From: Pseudomonadota bacterium
GTDB lineage: Bacteria; Pseudomonadota; Gammaproteobacteria; Burkholderiales; Burkholderiaceae_C
Direction: 5' to 3'
Length of the DNA: 64,000 nucleotides
Assembly (NCBI GenBank): GCA_021819435.1
Contig: JAKARB010000004.1
Coordinates: 186,001-250,000 of the forward strand
Shown: positions 17,827 to 27,690 of the stretch, piece by piece
Layout: every line of letters starts with the position of its first letter
Numbering within the stretch: the stretch's first letter is position 1
Position numbers and translations under genes: made by a program
Notes under the pieces: generated by a model
Databases searched by the model: none
Told to the model about the DNA's origin: nothing
What the model saw: the letters and a program-made list of their open reading frames with translations, nothing else

Positions 17827-19791
17827 ATGACCGACGTTTCTCGCGATTTTCCCGAAGCCGATCTGCCGGAAGGCACCGACGCCCCCGAAATCAACCACGA
17901 ATCCGCTGCCGAACCCAGCGGCCCCTCCTTCTCCGAGCTGGGCCTGAGCCCCGAGCTCTGCAAGGCCCTGGCCGATTCCGGCTACACCCAGCCCACCGGC
18001 GTTCAGGTCAAGGCCATCCCGGCTGCCATGAATGGCGCAGACCTGCGTGTGGCCTCGTCCACTGGCTCCGGCAAGACCGCCGCCTTCATGCTGCCCGCGC
18101 TGGAGCGCATCATCGCCGCACGTGGCGACGGCAAGCGCCGCGACAACCAGGGCGGCAAGAGCAAGGTGCAGGGCCCCCGCGTGCTGGTGCTGGCACCGAC
18201 TCGCGAACTGGCCATGCAAGTGGCCAAAGCCGCATCCACCTACGGCAAACACCTGCAAGGCCTGCGCGTGGCCACCATCGTGGGCGGCGTCCCCTACGGC
18301 TACCAACTCAAGGCCTTGAAGGGTCCGCTGGACGTGCTGATCGCCACCCCAGGCCGCCTGCTCGACCACCTGAGCACCGGTGCAGCCGTGCTGTCCAACC
18401 TCGAAGTGCTGGTGCTCGACGAAGCCGACCGCATGCTGGACATGGGCTTCATCGATGACATCGAAGCCATCGCCGATGCCACGCCGGCCGAGCGCCAGAC
18501 CCTGATGTTCTCGGCCACCTTCGCGGGCCACGTTGGTCAACTGGCCCAACGCCTGACCCGCGATGCCGTGAGCATCGAGGTGGCATCGCATACCGACAGT
18601 CATGACAACATCGAGCAACGACTTCACGTCGCCGACTCGCTGGTGCACAAGAACAAGCTGCTGGACCACCTGCTGGCCGACAAGGCCGTGGACCAGGCCG
18701 TGATCTTCACCAGCACCCAGCGCGACGCAGACATCCTGGCAGACCGCCTGGCCGACATGGGCCACGCCGTGGCCGCGCTGCACGGCGGCATGCCGCAAGG
18801 CCGTCGCAACCGCGTGCTGCAGGGCCTGCGCATGCGCCACCTGCGCGTGCTCGTCGCCACCGACGTGGCCGCCCGCGGCATCGACGTGCCGACCATCACC
18901 CACGTGATCAATTACGGCATGCCCATGAAGGCAGAAGACTACGTGCACCGCATCGGCCGCACCGGTCGCGCTGGCCGCTCGGGCTTGGCCGTGACCTTGG
19001 TCGAGCGCCGCGACATCGGCATGCTGCGCCGCATTGAGCGCTTCACCACCCATCGCATCGCCGAGTCGGTGATCGAAGGCATGGAGCCGCAAACCAAGCT
19101 GTATGCAGACAAAGGCCCGCGCCATGACAAGCCGATGCACGGCCATGGCCGCCGTGGCGGTGGTTTTGGCGGCGGCTTCGGTGGTGGTGGTGACCGCTTC
19201 GGAGGCAAGCGCGAAGGTGGCTGGGGCGACCGCAACGACCGTGGTGGCGAGCGTGGCTTTGCCCCGCGTGAAGAGCGTGGTTTCGCACCTCGCGAGGACC
19301 GTGGCTTCCAACCGCGTCACGAGCAGCGCTTCAACGGCCCGGCCGAAGACCGTGGTTTCGCTCCGCGTGACGACCGTGGTGGTGATCGCGGCGGCTTCGG
19401 CGGCGGCGAGCGCAAGCGCTTCGACGACCGCGGCGGCTTCGGCAACAAGCCCTTTGGCGACAAGCCGTTCGGCGGCAAGGGTGGCAAGCCTTTCGGCGGC
19501 AAGCCCTTTGGCGATCGCCCATTCGGTGACCGCCCGCAAGGCGAACGCAGCTTCGGCGGCGACCGCCCGTTCGAGAAGAAGTCCTTCGACAAGCCGGCAG
19601 GCAAGTCGTTCGGCGACAAGCCCTTTGGCGGCAAGGGCGGCAAGGCGTTCGGAGGCAAGCCCTTCGGCGAGAAGTCGTTCGGCGATCGCTCTTTCGGCGA
19701 CAAGCCTTTTGGTGACAAGCCTTACGGCAACAAGGGCGGCTTCAAGCCCGCCGGCGGCAAGCGCCCGGGCTTCGGCAAGCGCGAAGGCTGA
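17827..19791 (+). CDS. DEAD-box ATP-dependent RNA helicase, RhlE-like, with long glycine/phenylalanine-rich tail
   Basis: 654 residues. The helicase core (about 30-400) shows FSELGLSPELCKAL with a downstream Q motif, ASSTGSGKTAAF, PTRELAMQV, VLDEADRMLDMGF, FSATF and HRIGRTGRAG. About 230 C-terminal residues are low-complexity: first GGGFGGG and RGFAPRE units, then many FGDKPFGG-like units rich in Gly, Lys, Arg, Phe and Asp. Such tails bind RNA and promote condensates. ATG 17827 is the first codon of a plausible N-terminus. It interrupts the conserved ftsK-lolA-rarA order on the opposite strand. Confidence 0.92.
   Translation: MTDVSRDFPEADLPEGTDAPEINHESAAEPSGPSFSELGLSPELCKALADSGYTQPTGVQVKAIPAAMNGADLRVASSTGSGKTAAFMLPALERIIAARGDGKRRDNQGGKSKVQGPRVLVLAPTRELAMQVAKAASTYGKHLQGLRVATIVGGVPYGYQLKALKGPLDVLIATPGRLLDHLSTGAAVLSNLEVLVLDEADRMLDMGFIDDIEAIADATPAERQTLMFSATFAGHVGQLAQRLTRDAVSIEVASHTDSHDNIEQRLHVADSLVHKNKLLDHLLADKAVDQAVIFTSTQRDADILADRLADMGHAVAALHGGMPQGRRNRVLQGLRMRHLRVLVATDVAARGIDVPTITHVINYGMPMKAEDYVHRIGRTGRAGRSGLAVTLVERRDIGMLRRIERFTTHRIAESVIEGMEPQTKLYADKGPRHDKPMHGHGRRGGGFGGGFGGGGDRFGGKREGGWGDRNDRGGERGFAPREERGFAPREDRGFQPRHEQRFNGPAEDRGFAPRDDRGGDRGGFGGGERKRFDDRGGFGNKPFGDKPFGGKGGKPFGGKPFGDRPFGDRPQGERSFGGDRPFEKKSFDKPAGKSFGDKPFGGKGGKAFGGKPFGEKSFGDRSFGDKPFGDKPYGNKGGFKPAGGKRPGFGKREG
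19246..19788 (+). repeat. Coding tandem repeats in the helicase tail
   Basis: Two degenerate repeat blocks: RGFAPREE/RGFAPRED/RGFQPRHE units near 19250-19390, then FGDKPFGGK-type units of 4-9 codons from about 19435 to 19740 with near-identical codons (ttcggcgacaag, ttcggcggcaag). The DNA similarity suggests slippage or unequal exchange; copy number is likely to vary between strains. Confidence 0.7.
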
Positions 19792-19814
19792 TCGGATCGA
19801 TCAGCGCGGCCCGC

Positions 19815-20546
19815 TCAGGGCTGTTCCAGCACGTCCGCCCCCTTGGGCGGCGTGAACTGGAAGCGGTCCGCCGCCAGCTTGGCGCGCGGATCGAACTGCG
19901 TGAACGTCAGGCGCGAACGCTGACCGAAGCTGTCGAGGATCTCCAGCTCGGCCAGTTGCCCCTGGCGAAAGCCCACGCGCACAGACTGGAACTGCCCGTC
20001 CTTGCTGCGAGGACGGGCCTCCACCCATTGCAGACCGGACGTTGCCTGTTGAGCCGTCGGGGTCGCGGACGCCGCACCCGATGATGACGCAGGCGCGTCA
20101 GGGCTCGCATTGCTCAGGACGAAGTCCTTGTCCAGCGCGCCACCGGCCAGCAAGGCCGCAGGGGTCGCGCCCACGGCCTGGGTCATGGGCCGCACCGTCA
20201 CCTGGTTGAGATCGGCATCGTAGAGCCAGACCTTTTTGCCATCGCCCACGATGACCTGCTCGGTCGGCTTGGTGTAGACAAAGCGGAAGCGATCGGGACG
20301 CTGGAAGGCCAAGGTGCCCTCGGACTTGCGCGTGCGCTTGCCATCGGGCGAGGTCACGACCTGCACGAAACTGCCTTGCGCGCTCTGCACATCCTTGACG
20401 AAGGCCCGCAGGGAAGCGACGGCATCGGCCTGGGCAGGCATGGCCCAAACGCTCAGCGAACAGGCGGCCACGGCCACCATGGCGCCGCGCGACACGGCAC
20501 CCAACACAGGAGAAACGTCGGGCACGACACGCCTGATCATCGACAT
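19815..20546 (-). CDS. lolA: Outer-membrane lipoprotein carrier protein LolA
   Basis: 243 residues with a long signal peptide ending near residue 40 (MPAQA-DAVASL). The mature protein begins DAVASLRAFVKDVQSAQGSF, followed by EGTLAFQRPDRFRFVY and VWLYDADLNQVTVRP, the family's open beta-barrel core. LolA ferries lipoproteins across the periplasm from LolCDE to LolB. An insertion of about 25 small/polar residues (PDAPASSSGAAS...) lies in the middle. ATG 20546 has GAGG nine bases upstream; ATG 20561 is an alternative. It lies 136 bp downstream of ftsK on the same strand. Confidence 0.9.
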   Translation of the reverse strand: MSMIRRVVPDVSPVLGAVSRGAMVAVAACSLSVWAMPAQADAVASLRAFVKDVQSAQGSFVQVVTSPDGKRTRKSEGTLAFQRPDRFRFVYTKPTEQVIVGDGKKVWLYDADLNQVTVRPMTQAVGATPAALLAGGALDKDFVLSNASPDAPASSSGAASATPTAQQATSGLQWVEARPRSKDGQFQSVRVGFRQGQLAELEILDSFGQRSRLTFTQFDPRAKLAADRFQFTPPKGADVLEQP

Positions 20547-20682
20547 CGGACACGGCCTCATCTTGATGTGGAGCGCTGATTGTTCCACGGCTCGCAAGCC
20601 CTTGCATCCCAGCCATGCATGCGCATGAGACGCAGATGGTGCAATGGATGTGACGCAGACCGCCCCATTCACACCGCCCCGC

Positions 20683-23139
20683 TCAGCTTTCGTCCCAGGG
20701 CGCGGAGGTGGCCCCGCCATCGCCGCCACGCTGCGGCACGATGAGCTCGCGGTTGCCGTTGGTCGCCATGCTGGAAACCAGGCCGGACTTCTCCATCTGC
20801 TCGAGCAGGCGCGCGGCCCGGTTGTAGCCGATGCGAAGGTGGCGCTGCACCAGCGAGATCGAGGCCTTGCGGTGCTGAAGCACCACGGCCACGGCGTTGT
20901 CGTACATCGGGTCCTGCTCGCCATCGCCGCCACCCATGGGCGAGCCGTCGAGGTTGCTGCCCTCGTCGGCCAGGCTGCCGCCTTCGAGGATGCCTTCGAT
21001 GTAGTTGGGCTCGCCCTGCGTCTTGAGGTATTCGACCACGCGGTGCACTTCTTCATCGGACACGAAGGCGCCGTGCACGCGCATGGGCAAGCCGGTGCCA
21101 GAGGCCATGTAGAGCATGTCGCCCTGCCCCAGCAGCGCCTCCGCACCCATCTGGTCGAGGATGGTGCGGCTGTCGATCTTGCTGGAGACCTGGAAGGAGA
21201 TGCGCGTCGGGATGTTGGCCTTGATCAGGCCGGTGATCACGTCCACCGAAGGCCGCTGCGTCGCCAGGATCAGGTGGATGCCGGCGGCACGGGCTTTTTG
21301 CGCCAGGCGCGCGATCAGCTCTTCGATCTTCTTGCCCACCACCATCATCAGGTCGGCGAGCTCGTCAATCACGATGACGACATGCGGCAGGCGCTCCAGC
21401 GGCTCGGGCGCGTCGGGCGTGAGGCTGAAGGGGTTGGGCACCAGCTCGCCCTTCGCCTTGGCCTCGTCCATCTTCTTGTTGTAGCCGGCCAGGTTGCGCA
21501 CGCCCATCTTGCTCATGAGCTTGTAGCGGCGCTCCATCTCGCCCACAGCCCAGTTCAGCGCGTTGCCCGCCAGCTTCATGTCGGTCACGACCGGGCACAG
21601 CAGGTGCGGGATGCCCTCGTAGACGCTCATTTCCAGCATCTTCGGGTCGATCAGGATCAGGCGCACATCGCGCGCCTCGGCCTTGTAGAGCAGGCTCAGG
21701 ATGGTCGCGTTGATGCCCACGGACTTGCCAGAGCCGGTGGTGCCGGCCACCAGGCAGTGCGGCATCTTGGCCAGGTCGGCCACCACCGGCGCGCCGACGA
21801 TGTCTTTGCCCAGGCCGATGGTCAACATGGATTGCGCATCGTTATAGACCTGCGAGCCGAGGATCTCGGTCAGGCGGATCATCTGGCGCTTGGCGTTGGG
21901 CAGCTCCAGCGCCATCAGGTTCTTGCCGGGGATGGTCTCGACCACGCGGATGCTGACCAGCGAAAGCGAGCGAGCCAAGTCCTTGGCGAGGTTGACGATC
22001 TGCGAGCCCTTGACGCCCGTGGCCGGCTCGATCTCGTAGCGGGTGATGACCGGGCCCGGCGATGCCGCGACCACGCGCACCTCCACGCCGAAGTCCTTGA
22101 GCTTCTTCTCGATCATGCGAGAGGTCATCTCAAGCGATTCGGCGGTGACCGTTTCCATGCGGCCGGGCGCGGCGTCCAGCAGGTCGATCTGGGGCAGCTT
22201 GTTGTCCCCCATGTCGGCGAACAGGGGCTTCTGCTTTTCCTTAGCCACGCGGGTCGACTTGGGCACCTCCACCACCGGCTGCTCGATGATCAGCGGGATG
22301 GGCTCGGCTGGCAGTTCGTGGCGCACCTCTTCGAAGACGCGCTCGCGCTCGATCGTGGCCTGCTCGCCAATGCGCAGGTCTTGTTCGACCTCGCGCTTGG
22401 CCTCGCGGCGCTCGCGCAAGCCGTCCACGCGCTCACCTATGCGCTCGGCCAGATCGAGCCAAGAGAAACGCAGCGCCAGCGAAAGGCCCGCCACCAACAC
22501 GGCGATCCAGAACACGCCCGAGCCATTGAAGCCCAGCCATGTGCTGCTCAACTGCCCAAGCGTGTAGCCCAGCACGCCGCCGGCATGCTCACCGGGCAAG
22601 GCGGCTTCCTGCCGATACAGGCGCGTCCATTCGAGCGTGCAACTGGCCGACATCACCAGCACCAGGCCCAGCCAGACACGCCAGGCGGGCACCGGCGGCT
22701 CCGCGATGGCACCTGTCAGCGCTTCGTCGCGGCGCAGCCAGCGCGCCAGCGCCCCGAGCCAGGCCCGCGCGCCGATCACCAGCAGCCACCAGGCCGACAA
22801 GCCGAAAGTCAGGTAAGCGAGATCAGATGCATGGGCGCCCAGCGCACCCACCCAGTTGCGCACCTCCTGGTGCTGGCCGGATGTGGTGAAGGCCGCGTCG
22901 AAGCGGTTGTGGCTGACCAGGGCCAGCAGGGCCAGCAGCCACGCCACGCCGCCAAACAGCAGGGCCATCTGGAAACGCAGGGTGTGCTCGGGCGCCAGAG
23001 GCACGTCGACCGCCGGTTCGGGCAAGGCATTGCGGGACAGGCGCGAGCCGACGCGCCCCGCGCCGGAGGCCTCGCCGCGCCCTGCTTGACGAGGGGTGGC
23101 CGGGCCGTCTGACTGAAGGGAACCCAAGGGAAATGTCAT
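20683..23139 (-). CDS. ftsK: DNA translocase FtsK
   Basis: 818 residues. The N-terminal region has about four membrane helices (first [14 protein letters not shown] near residue 65). A charged linker of modest length follows. The alpha/beta motor has Walker [14 protein letters not shown] and [16 protein letters not shown]. The C-terminal gamma winged helix ([20 protein letters not shown]) reads KOPS polarity sequences. FtsK coordinates chromosome dimer resolution at dif with septum closure. ATG 23139 is used; ATG 23181 (14 residues longer) has a better Shine-Dalgarno, but that GGAGG is buried in a strong hairpin. Confidence 0.93.
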   Translation of the reverse strand: MTFPLGSLQSDGPATPRQAGRGEASGAGRVGSRLSRNALPEPAVDVPLAPEHTLRFQMALLFGGVAWLLALLALVSHNRFDAAFTTSGQHQEVRNWVGALGAHASDLAYLTFGLSAWWLLVIGARAWLGALARWLRRDEALTGAIAEPPVPAWRVWLGLVLVMSASCTLEWTRLYRQEAALPGEHAGGVLGYTLGQLSSTWLGFNGSGVFWIAVLVAGLSLALRFSWLDLAERIGERVDGLRERREAKREVEQDLRIGEQATIERERVFEEVRHELPAEPIPLIIEQPVVEVPKSTRVAKEKQKPLFADMGDNKLPQIDLLDAAPGRMETVTAESLEMTSRMIEKKLKDFGVEVRVVAASPGPVITRYEIEPATGVKGSQIVNLAKDLARSLSLVSIRVVETIPGKNLMALELPNAKRQMIRLTEILGSQVYNDAQSMLTIGLGKDIVGAPVVADLAKMPHCLVAGTTGSGKSVGINATILSLLYKAEARDVRLILIDPKMLEMSVYEGIPHLLCPVVTDMKLAGNALNWAVGEMERRYKLMSKMGVRNLAGYNKKMDEAKAKGELVPNPFSLTPDAPEPLERLPHVVIVIDELADLMMVVGKKIEELIARLAQKARAAGIHLILATQRPSVDVITGLIKANIPTRISFQVSSKIDSRTILDQMGAEALLGQGDMLYMASGTGLPMRVHGAFVSDEEVHRVVEYLKTQGEPNYIEGILEGGSLADEGSNLDGSPMGGGDGEQDPMYDNAVAVVLQHRKASISLVQRHLRIGYNRAARLLEQMEKSGLVSSMATNGNRELIVPQRGGDGGATSAPWDES

Positions 23140-23180
23140 GCGCCCATTTTGGGGCAAAAGCGCGCGCCGGCCGCCAGACA

Positions 23181-23211
23181 TGCCAACGCCTCCACGAGGG
23201 AGGCGTTGGCA
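23181..23211 (-). other. Perfect 13-bp stem-loop between the Crp/Fnr gene and ftsK
   Basis: TGCCAACGCCTCC - 5 nt - GGAGGCGTTGGCA. No T-run follows, so it is a weak intrinsic terminator at best. On the minus strand the 3' arm contains GGAGG seven bases before the alternative ftsK ATG at 23181, so the stem could hide a ribosome-binding site or protect an mRNA end. Confidence 0.6.
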
Positions 23212-23263
23212 CATTGCAGGGAGATCGCCGCAGCCGGCGACCGACTGACAGCTGGGAAAACGT

Positions 23264-23935
23264 TCAGGCCGTCGCGGCCAGCCGGTCCTTGAGGACCACG
23301 CTGCCGGAATCCTGGGTTTCGATCAGGCCCCGTTCTTCGAGGTCCTTCATCACCCGGGAAACCATCTCGCGGGAAGCGCCCACATGCTTGGCCAGGTCCT
23401 GGCGCGACACCTTGCCGCGGATGATCTTCTCGCCGGCGTCCTCGTCGGCCATGTCGAGCAGGGCTCGGGCCACACGGCCATACACATCGAGCAGGGCCAG
23501 CGATTCGATCTGTCGGTCGGCGTTGCGCAGGCGTTGCACGAGGCCGCGCAGGATGGCGTAAGACAGCGAGGAATTCTCGGGCAGGCAGCGAGCGAACTCG
23601 GCGCGGCCCAGCACCAGCACGTCGGTCTGCACCTCGGCGCGCACGGTGGCGGAATGGGGCTCGTTGTCGATCAAGCTCATTTCGCCCAGGTAGTCGCCCG
23701 CTTCGAGCACGGCGAGGATGACTTCACGGCCACGCTCGTCGGAAGCCACGACGCGCGCACGACCGGTCAGCAGGATGAACAGGGCATTGGTCTTGCGACC
23801 GCGTTCGACGATCAACTCACCCCGGCGGTAGCGGCGCTTGACCACCCCTTCGGCGATGGCTTCGGCCTGGGCCTGCGTGAGCATCGAGAACAGCGGCACG
23901 CGGCGGATCAGGTCGAGGTTGGACAACATGGCCAT
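23264..23935 (-). CDS. Crp/Fnr-family transcriptional regulator
   Basis: 223 residues: an N-terminal cyclic-nucleotide-binding fold ([21 protein letters not shown] near residues 75-95), a long dimer helix and a C-terminal HTH ([20 protein letters not shown]). There is no FNR-type N-terminal cysteine cluster. The arginine that contacts cAMP phosphate in E. coli CRP appears as histidine (PHSATV), so cAMP binding is uncertain. ATG 23935 has AAGGAG five bases upstream. A near-consensus FliA (sigma-28) promoter lies 120-147 bp upstream, placing it in the flagellar regulon by inference. Confidence 0.9.
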   Translation of the reverse strand: MAMLSNLDLIRRVPLFSMLTQAQAEAIAEGVVKRRYRRGELIVERGRKTNALFILLTGRARVVASDERGREVILAVLEAGDYLGEMSLIDNEPHSATVRAEVQTDVLVLGRAEFARCLPENSSLSYAILRGLVQRLRNADRQIESLALLDVYGRVARALLDMADEDAGEKIIRGKVSRQDLAKHVGASREMVSRVMKDLEERGLIETQDSGSVVLKDRLAATA

Positions 23936-24055
23936 GGCGGCTCCTTCAGCGGGTTGTGAGACGGGGCAGCGGCCCCATCTGGAACGAGGATGTCGAATGT
24001 GATCAGGTGCATGAATCCCACCTGCGACGATGTGACAAACAACCTGTCCCTAAAA

Positions 24056-24082
24056 TTTTCGGCAGCGGCTCGGGATTTTTTA
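24056..24082 (-). promoter_or_regulatory. FliA (sigma-28)-type promoter upstream of the Crp/Fnr gene
   Basis: Minus-strand TAAA (24082-24079), exactly 15 bp, then GCCGAAAA (24063-24056), against the consensus TAAA-N15-GCCGATAA. The flanks match the chemotaxis-operon promoter at 60332-60358, including an upstream AAGTGC and ATCCC and GCT inside the spacer. Confidence 0.65.
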
Positions 24083-24184
24083 GCACTTTATTCAAATCGA
24101 CCCAAGAGGCATGGCCCGAAGAGCCCCGTGAATCCCGCACAGTTCGCACCCAGCACCAACGGCTGGGCGAGAATCCAGCCCTGA

Positions 24185-25174
<990 letters not shown>

Positions 25175-25245
25175 AGCCTTTTGCGCCTTTTGCGCCCTTT
25201 CATGGGCGCCCTCGAAACACGCAAGGAGCCGGGTTCAAGCGAACT

Positions 25246-25274
25246 TTGCCAAAACGCCAGAATCTGGCTATAAT
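25246..25274 (+). promoter_or_regulatory. Sigma-70 promoter for rpmB-rpmG
   Basis: TTGCCA (25246-25251), 17 bp, TATAAT (25269-25274); the -10 is perfect. The start is near 25281, giving a leader of about 190 nt before rpmB, long for a ribosomal-protein gene and without a recognised structure. Confidence 0.8.
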
Positions 25275-25471
25275 CTCGGTTTTTGCAAATTCGTCCCGAA
25301 GCAATGGCTTTGGACACGGGGCCCGCCAACGGGGGGCGCTGCGGTGTTCAGGGCCTGTTTCGGAAGGGTGTGAACCAGGGGCCGACCATCTCGGATTGCC
25401 TGCTCTGCACACTGGCCACCGCAACATCAGCATCACCTCGGTGGTGCATACCAAGCGAACGGAGAAGCGTC

Positions 25472-25705
25472 ATGGCACGCGTCTGTCAAGTCACGGGCAA
25501 GGGCCCGATGTCCGGGAACAATGTTTCCCACGCCAACAACAAGACCAAGCGTCGTTTCCTGCCCAACCTGCAGTACCGCCGTTTCTGGGTCGAGAGCGAG
25601 AACCGCTGGGTGCGCCTGCGCATCAGCACCGCCGCTCTGCGCCTGATCGACAAGGTCGGCATCGACCAAGTCCTGTCCGACCTGCGTGCTCGCGGCGAAC
25701 TGTAA
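25472..25705 (+). CDS. rpmB: 50S ribosomal protein L28
   Basis: 77 residues, standard length, starting [20 protein letters not shown] and including [10 protein letters not shown] and [17 protein letters not shown] purine-rich GGAGAAG precedes ATG 25472. rpmG follows after 14 bp; the rpmB-rpmG pair is conserved across proteobacteria. The two should be co-transcribed from the TTGCCA/TATAAT promoter and end at the hairpin after rpmG. Confidence 0.97.
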   Translation: MARVCQVTGKGPMSGNNVSHANNKTKRRFLPNLQYRRFWVESENRWVRLRISTAALRLIDKVGIDQVLSDLRARGEL

Positions 25706-25719
25706 TTTAGGAGAACACC

Positions 25720-25890
25720 ATGGCTGCTAAAGGCGGACGCGAAAAGATCAAGCTGGAGTCCACTGCGGGCACCGGCCACTTCTACACCACCAGCAAGAAC
25801 AAGAAGACCACGCCTGAAAAGCTGGAATTCATGAAGTTCGACCCCAAGGCTCGCAAGCATGTGGCCTACAAGGAAGTCAAGCTGAAGTGA
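25720..25890 (+). CDS. rpmG: 50S ribosomal protein L33
   Basis: 56 residues starting [20 protein letters not shown] and ending YKEVKLK. It is the cysteine-free (zinc-independent) form of L33: no CxxC pairs are present. TAGGAG precedes the ATG at good spacing. Second gene of the rpmB operon. Confidence 0.96.
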   Translation: MAAKGGREKIKLESTAGTGHFYTTSKNKKTTPEKLEFMKFDPKARKHVAYKEVKLK

Positions 25891-25925
25891 TTCGGCGGCT
25901 GGCTGCGGCCAGCCAGCACTCGAAG

Positions 25926-25958
25926 AACCCGCCCAGGCGCGAGCTCGGCGGGTTTTTT
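25926..25958 (+). terminator. Rho-independent terminator of rpmB-rpmG
   Basis: AACCCGCC - 13 nt - GGCGGGTT followed by a run of T; a strong intrinsic terminator 36 bp after the rpmG stop. Confidence 0.9.
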
Positions 25959-26242
25959 CATGCGCAAACGCATCACCAGCCGTTGCCGTTGCGGCGTCCG
26001 TCGGCCCCACTTCGGCCATGCATGCAAGGCAGGCAGGCTTTGACATCACGCTTCCGAGCCAGCCCCAATCCAGCCAAGATGAGCCCCACCCTGAGATGCT
26101 GGATCTGGGCTTGCATGCACAAGACCAAGACCTCAAACAAACCCGCTGGAAACAAACAAGCCGCCCGAAGGCGGCTCGCGATGGGCCGCGGGCAGCGCCC
26201 GTCAGGCCACAGAAATTAGCCCTGTGGGCGCGGCCTTGCGCG
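25959..26242. other. Convergent intergenic region, rpmG / desaturase
   Basis: About 280 bp without a convincing coding frame. On the minus strand it contains the desaturase terminator (26148-26176) and, nearer the stop codon, a second hairpin CCACAG...CTGTGG around 26210-26230. Nothing else is recognised. Confidence 0.5.
26148..26176 (-). terminator. Rho-independent terminator of the desaturase gene
   Basis: On the minus strand AGCCGCC-TTCG-GGCGGCT followed by TGTTTGTTT; a UUCG tetraloop stem with a T-rich tail. Confidence 0.8.
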
Positions 26243-27457
26243 TCAGGCGTGCACGGCACGCACCTTGCGCGAGAACTCTTGCAAAGCGTGGATGCCGCTG
26301 GCCTCCGCGCGTTGACACCAGTTCTGCAAATCGGCCACCAACTGCTCGGCCGACACGTTGGTGCGCGTCCACAGCGCACGCAGCTCTTCGCGCATGGCGA
26401 TCAGCTTGGCAAGCTTGGGGTGGTCGGCGCAGGCGTCGGCCACTTGCTCGGGCATGCCCACGGGCATCTGCTCGATGTCGCGGTGCATCCAGCGGCGCAC
26501 GGCGGCCAGGCGCGAAGCGGCATGGGTTTCGCCAGCCGCTTTCAGGCGGGCCATTTCAGCCTGGCAGGCGCTGCGGACCTCGCGGGCATAACCCGCCATC
26601 AGCTCGTAGCGGTGGGCCACGATGGCTTCCAGCGTCTTGGCGTCGGCCACGGGCTTGACGTCGCCCAGTTGCAGGCGCGGCGGCGTCTTGCGGACCTTGG
26701 CCAGACCCATCATTTCCAGGCCACGGATGTAGCCCCAGCCGATGTCGAACTCGTAGGGCTTGACCGACAGCTTGGCAGAGGTGGGGTAGGTGTGGTGGTT
26801 GTTGTGCAACTCTTCGCCACCGATGAGGATGCCCCAGGGCGACACGTTGGTGGAGGCGTCGGCGGCCTCGAAGTTGCGGTAGCCCCACCAGTGGCCCAGG
26901 CCGTTGATGATGCCGGCGGCGGTGATCGGGATCCAGACCATCTGGACAGCCCACACGGTGATGCCGATGGCGCCAAACAAAGCCAGGTCGATGGCGAGCA
27001 TCAGCCAGATGCCCCAGGCCGCACGCGGCGTGTAGACATGGCGCTCCAGCCAGTCATCGGGCGTGTTGTGACCGAACTTCTTCAGGGTGTCGGTGTTGGC
27101 GGCCTCGGCGGCGTAGAGTTCGCGGCCGCGCAAGAGCACCGTCTTGATGCCGTGAGCCACGGGGCTGTGGGGGTCTTCAGCGGTTTCGCACTTGGCGTGG
27201 TGCTTGCGGTGCACGGCCACCCATTGCTTGGTGACCGTGGCCGTGGTCAGCCACAGCCAGAAACGGAAGAAATGCGAGGGGATGGCATGCAGCTCGAGCG
27301 AGCGGTGCGCCTGAGCACGATGCAGGAAGATCGTCACGGAAGCGATGGTGATGTGCGTGAGAAGCAGCGTGTACAACACGATCTGCCACCACGACGCACT
27401 CACCAGACCATCGATGCCCCATTGCAGCAGGCCATCGTGGAAAGAAAAATCAGACAT
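26243..27457 (-). CDS. Acyl-CoA / acyl-lipid desaturase (membrane fatty-acid desaturase)
   Basis: 404 residues. It carries the three histidine boxes of integral-membrane di-iron desaturases: HRAQAH, HRKHH and HNNHH, between pairs of membrane helices (for example IVLYTLLLTHITIASVTIF). An alpha-helical C-terminal extension of about 130 residues is typical of the beta-proteobacterial stearoyl-CoA delta-9 desaturase-like group. It introduces a double bond into saturated acyl chains using O2. ATG 27457 is preceded by AAAGG at good spacing. A TACAAT -10 box and a perfect palindrome lie just upstream. Confidence 0.9.
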   Translation of the reverse strand: MSDFSFHDGLLQWGIDGLVSASWWQIVLYTLLLTHITIASVTIFLHRAQAHRSLELHAIPSHFFRFWLWLTTATVTKQWVAVHRKHHAKCETAEDPHSPVAHGIKTVLLRGRELYAAEAANTDTLKKFGHNTPDDWLERHVYTPRAAWGIWLMLAIDLALFGAIGITVWAVQMVWIPITAAGIINGLGHWWGYRNFEAADASTNVSPWGILIGGEELHNNHHTYPTSAKLSVKPYEFDIGWGYIRGLEMMGLAKVRKTPPRLQLGDVKPVADAKTLEAIVAHRYELMAGYAREVRSACQAEMARLKAAGETHAASRLAAVRRWMHRDIEQMPVGMPEQVADACADHPKLAKLIAMREELRALWTRTNVSAEQLVADLQNWCQRAEASGIHALQEFSRKVRAVHA

Positions 27458-27481
27458 CTCGAACCTTTCAACGGGTGCAGG

Positions 27482-27524
27482 ATTGTAGTGGGCTGGAACC
27501 ACGCCATCCATGATCAAGATCATG
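27482..27524 (-). promoter_or_regulatory. Desaturase promoter with palindromic operator
   Basis: Minus-strand -10 TACAAT (27487-27482). The palindrome CATGATCAAGATCATG (27509-27524, 7-bp arms, 2-bp centre) touches the expected -35 position (TGGATG). The position suits a transcription factor; none is encoded next to the gene. Confidence 0.5.
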
Positions 27525-27690
27525 AGCGGATTGCCTCGCCGGACCGAAGCGTGACAACCCGCAATCGTCGATCGGCCGAATGACAAAATCGCCTGGACCG
27601 TGCCATCCATCGCGGATTTGGGCTGGTGTCAGGCTATCGGTTCGGCGCGGCGGGAATGGCCAGAAAAAGGCGCGGGACACCTGGCAGATG

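Noticed and set aside
17797..19539. Minus-strand frame of 580 codons opposite the RNA helicase
   Set aside because: The DEAD-box motifs read on the plus strand; the antisense product is Ala/Gly/His low-complexity.
19435..19740. Possible CRISPR-like repeat array
   Set aside because: The short units are in-frame codon repeats of a Gly/Phe-rich protein tail with no unique spacers of constant length.
19815..21146. LolA extended N-terminally into the ftsK region
   Set aside because: The extra 200 residues are a shadow of the FtsK C-terminus; a signal peptide and family N-terminus begin at ATG 20546.
20644..23112. About 820-codon plus-strand frame opposite ftsK
   Set aside because: FtsK motor and gamma-domain motifs fix the minus strand as coding; this is a high-GC shadow.
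23181..23211. Strong hairpin as a standard intrinsic terminator
   Set aside because: No T-run follows on either strand, so it is reported only as a stem-loop.
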